The position numbers and the translations under genes were made by a program. Source: Oscillospiraceae bacterium (GTDB lineage: Bacteria > Bacillota > Clostridia > Oscillospirales > Ruminococcaceae). Taken from it: 51,366 nucleotides of DNA. This document shows, piece after piece, positions 33,107 to 39,954 of this stretch; position 1 is the stretch's first letter; the number at the start of each line of letters is the position of its first letter. Where the stretch lies: positions 1-51,366 of the forward strand of contig JAETSI010000021.1 of assembly GCA_021769725.1 (NCBI GenBank), in the 5' to 3' direction. The notes under the pieces were generated by a model. The model searched no databases and was not told where the DNA came from. It saw nothing but the letters and a program-made list of their open reading frames with translations.

Positions 33107-33138
33107 CACGTTTATTTTAGTCATTCTTCAGCAGAAAA

Positions 33139-33582
33139 TTATCCTTCAATAGCGATATATTTTTTGTTTTCGATCTTCTTAGGATCATGCTTCGGAACGC
33201 AGATATCAAGAACGCCATCTTCAAATTTCGCCTTCACATCAGCTTCGGTTACCGAATCACCAACATAGAAGCTTCTCTGCATTGCACCGGCATAACGCTC
33301 CTGACGTATCAACTTGCCATTTTCCGTTTTCTCATCCTTATCAAGTCCCTTTGCGGCACTGACAGTCAGATAACCGTTCTGAAGTTCAAGATTGATCTGA
33401 TCCTTTTTGAAGCCCGGCAAGTCGATAATAATCTCATAGTGATCATCATGATCATGGACATCCGTCTTCATAACCTGCGCAGCGTGTTTACCGTACAGCT
33501 TCTTCTCCACATCTCCGCTAAAGTCAGGAAATCTGAAGAAATCATCGAAAAGGTTTTCACCCAAAATACTAGGATACAACAT
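33139..33582 (-). CDS. hsp20: Hsp20/alpha-crystallin small heat shock protein
   Basis: The 147-residue protein has the alpha-crystallin domain: MKTDVHDHDDHYEIIIDLPGFKKDQINLEL and VKAKFEDGVLDICVPK, typical of bacterial Hsp20, which holds unfolding proteins. It carries its own promoter with a CIRCE operator, so it is expressed under heat shock when HrcA is released. It lies just after the phage lysis genes and opposite to them. It may be a moron gene or a host gene. Confidence 0.92.
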   Translation of the reverse strand: MLYPSILGENLFDDFFRFPDFSGDVEKKLYGKHAAQVMKTDVHDHDDHYEIIIDLPGFKKDQINLELQNGYLTVSAAKGLDKDEKTENGKLIRQERYAGAMQRSFYVGDSVTEADVKAKFEDGVLDICVPKHDPKKIENKKYIAIEG

Positions 33583-33691
33583 AAGTCAGTCCTCCTTTTA
33601 CTCGTCATATGTTTCCATTAATATGAGCAAGGGGACGGAGCGTTCAGCACCCGGATCCTTTGGTGCTTCTCTGTTCCTTTGTTCTGATTAT

Positions 33692-33734
33692 ATTATAGCA
33701 CGCTGCATTAGCACTGTCAAGGGGAGAGTGCTAA
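33692..33734 (-). promoter_or_regulatory. Hsp20 promoter overlapping a CIRCE operator
   Basis: Minus-strand TTGACA, 17 bp, TATAAT. CIRCE: TTAGCACTG (33708-33716), 9 nt, GAGTGCTAA (33726-33734). One base in the left arm deviates from the consensus. HrcA binding would block the -35. Confidence 0.92.
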
Positions 33735-33875
33735 TTTTCACAAAGATTTCTTATTTGACACAAAGTCATCATTTAGTGCTTTTTAATTCATAGGCATACT
33801 TTCCAAACTCTGATCTTCTTTCTGGGCAGGGGCTATCCTCTGCCCTCTTTTTTTATTTACAAGGATGTGAGCAAA

Positions 33876-34277
33876 ATGACAAAACAGCAAAAACAAGTTA
33901 TAACCGAAATGCGGGAATGCGGTGTACCTATTTCTTCTATCGCAGAACAGCTCGATATTTCGGCAAATACGATAAAATCCTATTGCCAGCGACATAACAT
34001 TCAATCGTCCAATCAGCCAAGAAAAAATATCCGTTTTTGCCTGCAATGCTATGCAGAAATTCCACAAACGCCGCACCGCAAAGAGAAAAAATTCTGCTCT
34101 GATAAGTGCCGCCAACTGTGGTGGACAGCACACTCCGACATGATTCAGCGTAGTTCTCAAATCAAGCTCACCTGCCCTGTCTGCGGTAGAACATTCCAGT
34201 CCTATGAAAGTAAACATCGAACATTCTGCTCCCGTGACTGCTACGGAAAATCCAGAGAGGTATCGCATGAAAAATGA
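33876..34277 (+). CDS. HTH and zinc-finger protein of the recombinase module
   Basis: The 133-residue protein has an N-terminal helix-turn-helix (MRECGVPISSIAEQLDISANTIKSYCQRHNI), then two cysteine-rich zinc-binding segments (FCLQCYAEIPQTPHRKEKKFCSDKCRQLWW and CPVCGRTFQSYESKHRTFCSRDCYGKS). Genes of this kind precede serine recombinases in Clostridia elements and may direct them. ATG 33876 is chosen over GTG 33867 because of spacing from AAGGA (33861-33865). Confidence 0.8.
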   Translation: MTKQQKQVITEMRECGVPISSIAEQLDISANTIKSYCQRHNIQSSNQPRKNIRFCLQCYAEIPQTPHRKEKKFCSDKCRQLWWTAHSDMIQRSSQIKLTCPVCGRTFQSYESKHRTFCSRDCYGKSREVSHEK

Positions 34278-34428
34278 AACTGTCGATAAATTATTTCGCT
34301 ACCAGACCGTCATGGCGTGGGTACGAAATCTCCTTAATCAGTCCCTCATCACAAGGAAAGAGTACGCTAAAATTGATACAATGATGGCCAAGAAATACGG
34401 CGTATCTTCGTGCAGCATATTTCGCTGA
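34267..34428 (+). CDS. Small SHOCT-like protein
   Basis: The 53-residue protein has a helix followed by LLNQSLITRKEYAKIDTMMAKKYG, the short SHOCT-like oligomerisation motif. Starts within the end of the previous gene with AGAGAGGT upstream, so it is translationally coupled. The longer frame from 34204 overlaps the HTH gene deeply and is rejected. Such proteins accompany recombinase pairs in related elements. Its role is unknown. Confidence 0.7.
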   Translation: MKNETVDKLFRYQTVMAWVRNLLNQSLITRKEYAKIDTMMAKKYGVSSCSIFR

Positions 34429-34461
34429 AAATCGTTGACTTTTCGCCGATTTAGAGCGAAA
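34420..34461. repeat. Inverted repeat before the recombinase genes
   Basis: TTTCGCT..AAATCG (34420-34434) is complementary to CGATTT..AGCGAAA (34447-34461) across a 12-nt loop. It could be a terminator-like hairpin or a protein-binding site. There is no T-run. Confidence 0.5.
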
Positions 34462-34484
34462 ATGTTAGTCGAGGAGGCGATGTT

Positions 34485-35798
34485 ATGGAACGAATTGTAG
34501 AAAGAGTTCAGTTCCCCGATGCACAAAAAGTAAAGCTGCTGAGAACGGCGGCTTATGCACGTGTTTCAAGCGGAAAAGATACCATGCTGCACTCGCTGTC
34601 GGCACAGGTAAGCTATTACAACAACCTGATTCAAAGCAATCCGGAATGGCTGTTCTGCGGCGTTTACGCTGACGAAGCCCTGACCGGAACAAAGGATAAC
34701 CGTGAGAATTTTCAGAAATTACTATCTGAATGCCGGGCTGGACATATCGATCTTATCATCACGAAAAGTATAAGCAGATTCGCACGGAATACGGTCACAT
34801 TGCTTGAAACCGTCCGTGAGCTGAAAGGCTTAGGCGTTGATGTGTGGTTTGAAGAGCAGAATGTTCACAGTCTCTCTTCAGACGGAGAATTGATGCTTAC
34901 CATTTTAGCGTCCTATGCTCAGGAAGAGAGCTACTCGGCAAGTGAGAATAAAAAGTGGCAGATACGCAGGGATTTTGAGCAAGGAAAAGTCAGCAGTATC
35001 ACCATGCTTGGCTACAAAAGGAATCGTAACGGAGTGCTTGAAATTATTCCGGAAGAGGCGGAGATTGTGAAGCTGATTTTCAACAGTTATTTGTCGGGAA
35101 TGGGGAAACAGGCAATTGCAAATATGCTCAATGAGATGCATATTCCCACAAAATTTGAAAACAAATGGTCAGGGGATGCAATCAAGCGAATCATTACCAA
35201 TGAGAAATACTGCGGTGAATTGATGCTGCAAAAATTCTACAGTGAAAATCATTTGACAAAGCGAAAAATGGTCAATACCGGTAAGCTCAGAAAATTCCAT
35301 GTGGAAGAAGTTCACGAACCAATCATTGAAAAAACTGTGTTTGATGCCGTTCAGAAGCGTTTGCAGGAGAATCAGGAAAAGTTCACAACAGACAAATCGA
35401 CTGCCGTCGCTTATCCGTTTACGGGTAAAATTCAATGTCAGTGCTGCGGTAAAAATTATCGCAGGAAAACAACACCGACAGGCATTGTGTGGTGCTGTGC
35501 GACTTACAACACGAGAGGCAAAAAATATTGTCCGAAATCAAAGATGATACCTGAAAATACGCTGATTTCTGTGACTTGTGAAATACTTGGAATCCCTGAA
35601 TTTGATGCAGAGATTTTTGAAAGTCAGATTGAAAAAATTCTTGTTCCAGAGCCGAATAAACTGACCTTTATTTTTACTGACGGACAGCAAATTTCAGCAC
35701 ATTGGCAAGACCGTTCACGCTCTGAAAGCTGGACGGATGAGATGAGAGCAAAAGTCGGTGAGCAGAGCAGAAAGAGAGGTAAATCATGTCAAAAGTAA
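34485..35798 (+). CDS. Large serine recombinase 1
   Basis: The 437-residue protein has the N-terminal resolvase domain (AAYARVSSGKD with the catalytic Ser, then ITKSISRFARNTVTLLETVRELK), a recombinase domain (GYKRNRNGVLEIIPEEAEIVKLIF), a zinc ribbon (CQCCGKNY...CCATYNTRGKKYCPKS) and a short C-terminus. It lacks the long coiled coil of phage integrases such as phiC31. It overlaps recombinase 2 by 13 nt, so both are co-expressed, possibly as a heteromer. Confidence 0.92.
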   Translation: MERIVERVQFPDAQKVKLLRTAAYARVSSGKDTMLHSLSAQVSYYNNLIQSNPEWLFCGVYADEALTGTKDNRENFQKLLSECRAGHIDLIITKSISRFARNTVTLLETVRELKGLGVDVWFEEQNVHSLSSDGELMLTILASYAQEESYSASENKKWQIRRDFEQGKVSSITMLGYKRNRNGVLEIIPEEAEIVKLIFNSYLSGMGKQAIANMLNEMHIPTKFENKWSGDAIKRIITNEKYCGELMLQKFYSENHLTKRKMVNTGKLRKFHVEEVHEPIIEKTVFDAVQKRLQENQEKFTTDKSTAVAYPFTGKIQCQCCGKNYRRKTTPTGIVWCCATYNTRGKKYCPKSKMIPENTLISVTCEILGIPEFDAEIFESQIEKILVPEPNKLTFIFTDGQQISAHWQDRSRSESWTDEMRAKVGEQSRKRGKSCQK

Positions 35799-37360
35799 CA
35801 ATGATTCCGGCAAAGCTCGACAGAGCAACATTCACACCGCTGGATACTCCGGTTAAGCGGAAAGTTGCCGGATATGCGAGAGTATCCACGGATTCCGAGG
35901 AACAGCAGACTTCCTATGCGGCACAAGTTTCTTACTACACACAATACATTCAGAAGCGTGCCGACTGGGAATTTGTCAATGTGTATACGGATCAGGGAAT
36001 TTCGGCAACAAATACAAAACATAGAAGCGGCTTCAATCAGATGATAGCCGATGCTTTAGACGGAAAAATCGATTTGATCGTGACCAAATCGGTATCACGT
36101 TTTGCCCGAAATACTGTGGATTCCTTGACAACTGTCAGAAAGCTGAAGGAAAAAGGCGTTGAGGTTTATTTTGAAAAAGAGCAGATTTATACGCTGGATT
36201 CCAAGGGCGAATTGTTCATCACGATCATGTCCAGTTTAGCTCAGGAAGAAAGCCGTTCCATCTCCGAAAATGTCACATGGGGACAGCGGAAACGCATGGC
36301 GGACGGGAAAGTCACAATGCCTTACGGACGGTTCTTGGGGTATCGTAAGGGCGATGACGGGCTTCCTGAGGTTGTTCCGGAAGAGGCGGAAGTTGTCCGC
36401 CTGATCTACCGCAGTTTTATGGAGGGACTGACTTCTGGCAAAATTGCACAGCTACTCATGAAACAGAATACTCCTGCACCGGGCGGCAAAGAAAAATGGC
36501 ACAGCAGCACGATTGAAAGCATTCTGACAAACGAAAAATACAAAGGCTCAGCACTCCTGCAAAAGAAATTCACAGTCGATTTTCTGACGAAAAAGGTAAA
36601 AATTAACGAGGGCGAGGTTCCGCAATATTTCGTGGAGCGAAGTCATCCCCCGATCATTGATCCGGAGGAATTTGAGTTGGTGCAGGCTGAAATTGCACGT
36701 AGAAAAGCCATCGGTCGGGTCTACAGCAGCAGTAATATTTTCTCGGCAAAAATCGTATGCTCCTGCTGCGGAGGTTTCTTCGGTTCAAAGGTATGGCATT
36801 CTACTTCTAAGTACCGCCGTGTGATCTGGCAGTGCAATCACAAGTTTCAGAATGGCGAAAAATGCGATACGCCACATTTGTATGAAGATGCTATCAAGGA
36901 AAAATTCATCGAGGTGTGTAATAGAATTGCCCCTGACAAAGCTGATTTTATAGCGTCCTGCCGTGAGATCGTCATTCTTCTTTCTGACTGCACAGAGCTG
37001 GACAGAAAAATTGAGAAACAGTATGCCCATCTGAACGAACTGGCGGCAGCCATGCAGAATTTTATCAAGGAAAATGCGATGCAACCACAAAGTGAGGATT
37101 TCTACAAAGAGAAAATGGCGGAATACGAGAAGCTGAAAACTAAGGGCGAGGAGGTTTTGAAAGATCTCCAAAACAAGAAAGTCGCACAGCTCTCACGCAA
37201 GGAACTGTTGGAAGGGCTGATACGGGATATGGCGGAAAATGATTTGACGGTTGGCAAGTTTGATGAAAAGCTGTGGAGGATGATGGTTGAGAAAGTTGTT
37301 GTGGGGACGGATGGAATGTTGACGTTCACACTCCGAAATGGTATGGAAATTGAAGTATAA
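35786..37360 (+). CDS. Large serine recombinase 2
   Basis: The 524-residue protein has a resolvase domain (VAGYARVSTDSEEQQTS with catalytic Ser; SVSRFARNTVDSL), a recombinase domain, a zinc ribbon (CSCCGGFFGSKVW) and a long C-terminal helical coiled-coil segment (residues 390-490, ELDRKIEKQYAHLNELAAAMQNF) as in serine integrases. It is longer than its partner and probably the main integrase. A terminator follows at 37365-37428. The attachment site was not identified. Confidence 0.92.
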   Translation: MSKVTMIPAKLDRATFTPLDTPVKRKVAGYARVSTDSEEQQTSYAAQVSYYTQYIQKRADWEFVNVYTDQGISATNTKHRSGFNQMIADALDGKIDLIVTKSVSRFARNTVDSLTTVRKLKEKGVEVYFEKEQIYTLDSKGELFITIMSSLAQEESRSISENVTWGQRKRMADGKVTMPYGRFLGYRKGDDGLPEVVPEEAEVVRLIYRSFMEGLTSGKIAQLLMKQNTPAPGGKEKWHSSTIESILTNEKYKGSALLQKKFTVDFLTKKVKINEGEVPQYFVERSHPPIIDPEEFELVQAEIARRKAIGRVYSSSNIFSAKIVCSCCGGFFGSKVWHSTSKYRRVIWQCNHKFQNGEKCDTPHLYEDAIKEKFIEVCNRIAPDKADFIASCREIVILLSDCTELDRKIEKQYAHLNELAAAMQNFIKENAMQPQSEDFYKEKMAEYEKLKTKGEEVLKDLQNKKVAQLSRKELLEGLIRDMAENDLTVGKFDEKLWRMMVEKVVVGTDGMLTFTLRNGMEIEV

Positions 37361-37364
37361 CGTA

Positions 37365-37428
37365 AAGGGCTGCGGCACTATGATTGAGATTCGATTCTCA
37401 CATGGCTTGCCGCAGCCCTTATTTTTTT
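37365..37428 (+). terminator. Strong terminator after the recombinases
   Basis: AAGGGCTGCGGCA (37365-37377) pairs with TGCCGCAGCCCTT (37408-37420), followed by ATTTTTTT. Confidence 0.88.
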
Positions 37429-37799
37429 GCCCACAGGTGTGGGCATCTCGATTTTGTACTATAATTGCAGTACAACATACCAGTGGAAGCACCGGATTTA
37501 AACCTAATGCAAAAAACTTTACGGATTTTTCAATTTTCTCTCCTAAGATGCCGTTCGTATGTCCAAAGCACTTATTAACATCGAATTTTCCCCTATTCTA
37601 CGCACTTTTCAAAAATGCACCCTGAACCTCCGAGTTTCGTTACAAAAGTCAACGATTACTTTGCTATCGTTTTCTTTTTGACAGCATAATGAGGATTTAA
37701 ACCTTAAATCTCCACTTTCAGGGCTGTTTTTAGGGGGTATTGCAAAACCTATCGTTTCTTTTAGCCCTCATAAATTACGCTGTTTCGGCATTTGGGCAT
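37429..37799. other. Non-coding stretch
   Basis: No convincing gene is visible; the plus-strand frame at 37338-37625 crosses the terminator and lacks a ribosome-binding site. This stretch could hold the prophage attachment site or the native flank downstream of the tRNA gene. Confidence 0.5.
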
Positions 37800-37840
37800 A
37801 AAAATGCACCGCAACTTTGATTGTATCAAAATTACGGTGC
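37800..37840 (-). terminator. Terminator downstream of the tRNA-Met fragment
   Basis: GCACCG..TTTGAT and ATCAAA..CGGTGC form a stem (37806-37840). On the minus strand it is followed by ATTTTT, directly downstream of the tRNA 3' end. Confidence 0.75.
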
Positions 37841-37845
37841 AAATA

Positions 37846-37891
37846 TGGTTGCGGCGGCTGGATTTGAACCAACGACCTTCGGGTTATGAGC
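37846..37891 (-). tRNA. 3' half of tRNA-Met (CAT), partial
   Basis: On the minus strand the 46 bases run from GCTCATAACC (anticodon loop with CAT) through the T-arm GGTTCAAATCC to the acceptor end CGCCGCAACCA. The 5' half is missing: upstream sequence cannot form the anticodon or D stems. Such 3' tRNA halves are left by tyrosine integrases at one end of an integrated element. Here the native side with the terminator is on the left and the element would be on the right. Confidence 0.8.
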
Positions 37892-37996
37892 TTTGCGGCG
37901 TGTGCGTTACCCAGTATCATAGAGTGTTATATAGTCCGAAAAATAGGGATTTTTCAAAATCAGCAACGCAAAATCAAAGATTAAATTTCTCTCCAG

Positions 37997-38039
37997 TTGA
38001 TGTACAAATTGATGTACGAATGCGAACCTATTGATGTAT
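37997..38039 (+). repeat. Direct repeats TTGATGTAC, possible integrase arm sites
   Basis: TTGATGTAC at 37997-38005 and 38009-38017, and TTGATGTAT at 38031-38039. They lie 100-150 bp from the tRNA fragment. A further TTGATGTAC is at 51339-51347. Confidence 0.6.
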
Positions 38040-38043
38040 ATTT

Positions 38044-38068
38044 CTGCCTCCATAATGGAGGCAGTTTT
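38044..38068. terminator. Hairpin at the end of the AAA gene
   Basis: CTGCCTCCAT pairs with ATGGAGGCAG, followed by TTTT on the plus strand. It could end minus-strand transcription of the 38078-39754 gene. Confidence 0.55.
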
Positions 38069-38077
38069 CATGTATAA

Positions 38078-39754
38078 TTATCCCCGCTTTACCATACATT
38101 GCTTGCCCTTAAATGCAATGCCAAACTTCACAATATTTTTGTAGCCTTCATATCCAAGATTAACTTCATACTGATTTGTCTCTATCTGTTCCAGAGCAAC
38201 ATTGCACTGCCCGTCGAGAGTTTCACCGCCTTTGACTGTTTTGATCTCTATAACCACGGCTATATCACGCATAAGGACATTTTTTACAATTATATCATTA
38301 CGACCTGTTCCGCTCTCACGATTTGATTCTACAAGATAATCATCAGAGTATTCAAGAAGTCCCACAAGGAAACCGTGATAAAAGTTCTCATATCCGTCGT
38401 GATAGCTGATACTTCTTAGCAGCCAGCGATTGACCTCAAGCTGAAATACATCTGCATTTCCCTCAAGAACTGCTTTGAGCAAGACGCTTTTATCAGCCTC
38501 ACGAATAGATTCGTCAAACCATTGCCTGAAAGTATTCTCATAAATTGAAACAATTTCAAGATTTGGAATAACGGCAGTAAAGTAATTGTGTATGCCGATC
38601 TGATATATTTTTAATGCTTTGAGGTAACCCGTGTGCAGTAAAAAGCTCCAGATATGCTCTGAACGTACATTCATATTTGTGTAGGTAATATCGTCATACA
38701 GCGGCTTATCAATGCTTTCTCCGGTTATCAGCTTTTCAATATCGTCACGTATTTTTCTGTCACTTTTTACGATCAGTTCATGGATTATGCTGTTAGAGCT
38801 TGTATTCGCCCAGTATGCTCTCAGAAGATTCTTTTTATCCGTTCTTGTACATGAAATATAGTTCAGAACGCTCCACGGATTATATATTTCATCATCACCG
38901 AATTTATATCCGTCATACCACTTTTTTACATACTCAAAAAATTCAGACAGATCATAATATTCTAAAATTTCCTTGATTTCTTTTTCAGTAAATCCAAAAT
39001 AAGATGTGAACAGATCGTCAGAAACAGAGTGAACAGCCAAGTTATTAAGTCCGGTAAAAATACTCTCCTTAGAAATACGCAGGCAGCCCGTAAGAACCCC
39101 GAATTCAAGGGAGTCATTAGTTTTCAGAACGCTCTCAAAAACCGAACGTATTAGATCTATCATCTTATCATAAAAGCCATTGAAATACGCATTTTCAAGA
39201 GGAACGTCATATTCGTCGATCAGGACAATAACATTTTTATTATAAACTGTACAGAGACAATCGGAAAGAAGCTTTAACGCAGTAAAATATGTTGAATCGT
39301 TAGCAGTTCCATTGTATATATTCTCAAATTTTTTTCTCTGCATTGGCTTAAGTCTATCTGACGATAATATATCATCATGTCTTTCAAACTCAGAAAGTAC
39401 AATATCCTTAAACTTTTCAAAAGCATCTTCATAGCCCGGCTGCTTCATACCTTTAAGTGAAATGCTGATAACAGGATACTCTCCCATATATCGGCGATAT
39501 TTCTCGCCTGCTTCGGAGATTTTTAACCCGTCAAACAAATACGAATTATCTTCATCTGTCTTTTCAAAGAATCTTCTCAGCATACTCATATTCAGTGTTT
39601 TGCCGAATCGTCTTGGACGAGTGAAAAGTGTTACCATTGCAGTGCTGTCGATAATATCTTTGATCATAAGTGTTTTATCGATAAAATAACAATTTCTGTC
39701 TCTCAATACTTTAAAATCTTCGATTCCCAGCGGAATAGCCTTACGTTCGTTCAT
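38078..39754 (-). CDS. AAA-ATPase-like protein with PD-(D/E)XK nuclease domain
   Basis: The 558-residue protein belongs to the AAA-ATPase_like plus PDDEXK_9 family (formerly DUF1703). It opens KAIPLGIEDFKVLRDRNCYFIDKT, followed by the P-loop RPRRFGKT near residue 50 and Walker B VIVLIDEYDVPL. The C-terminus carries the nuclease motif (GRNDIIVKNVL...AVVIEIKTVKGGE). Family members are frequent in gut bacteria and mobile DNA; a link to defence or transposition is proposed but not established. Its promoter is at 39790-39818. Confidence 0.9.
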   Translation of the reverse strand: MNERKAIPLGIEDFKVLRDRNCYFIDKTLMIKDIIDSTAMVTLFTRPRRFGKTLNMSMLRRFFEKTDEDNSYLFDGLKISEAGEKYRRYMGEYPVISISLKGMKQPGYEDAFEKFKDIVLSEFERHDDILSSDRLKPMQRKKFENIYNGTANDSTYFTALKLLSDCLCTVYNKNVIVLIDEYDVPLENAYFNGFYDKMIDLIRSVFESVLKTNDSLEFGVLTGCLRISKESIFTGLNNLAVHSVSDDLFTSYFGFTEKEIKEILEYYDLSEFFEYVKKWYDGYKFGDDEIYNPWSVLNYISCTRTDKKNLLRAYWANTSSNSIIHELIVKSDRKIRDDIEKLITGESIDKPLYDDITYTNMNVRSEHIWSFLLHTGYLKALKIYQIGIHNYFTAVIPNLEIVSIYENTFRQWFDESIREADKSVLLKAVLEGNADVFQLEVNRWLLRSISYHDGYENFYHGFLVGLLEYSDDYLVESNRESGTGRNDIIVKNVLMRDIAVVIEIKTVKGGETLDGQCNVALEQIETNQYEVNLGYEGYKNIVKFGIAFKGKQCMVKRG

Positions 39755-39789
39755 GATGCCGCCTCACTTTCGCATTATTATCTATAATA

Positions 39790-39818
39790 ATTATACTATA
39801 TTTCACGGTAAAAATCAA
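39790..39818 (-). promoter_or_regulatory. Promoter of the AAA/nuclease gene
   Basis: Minus-strand TTGATT, 17 bp, TATAAT, followed by GTGAGGCGGC before the start at 39754. Confidence 0.8.
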
Positions 39819-39954
39819 GGAAAATTCACAGAGATTTTGTAGAAGATGCGCAGACGAATTTTTTCGTCTGGTTTTATAAAACGACGAAAACAGTCTGACG
39901 CCTATCAAGTGATTTGGGTGTACGGTGACGGAAAATCTGGCGCACAAGTTCTTC

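Noticed and set aside
37338..37625. Plus-strand frame after the recombinases
   Set aside because: It overlaps the recombinase 2 end and a strong terminator, with no ribosome-binding site.
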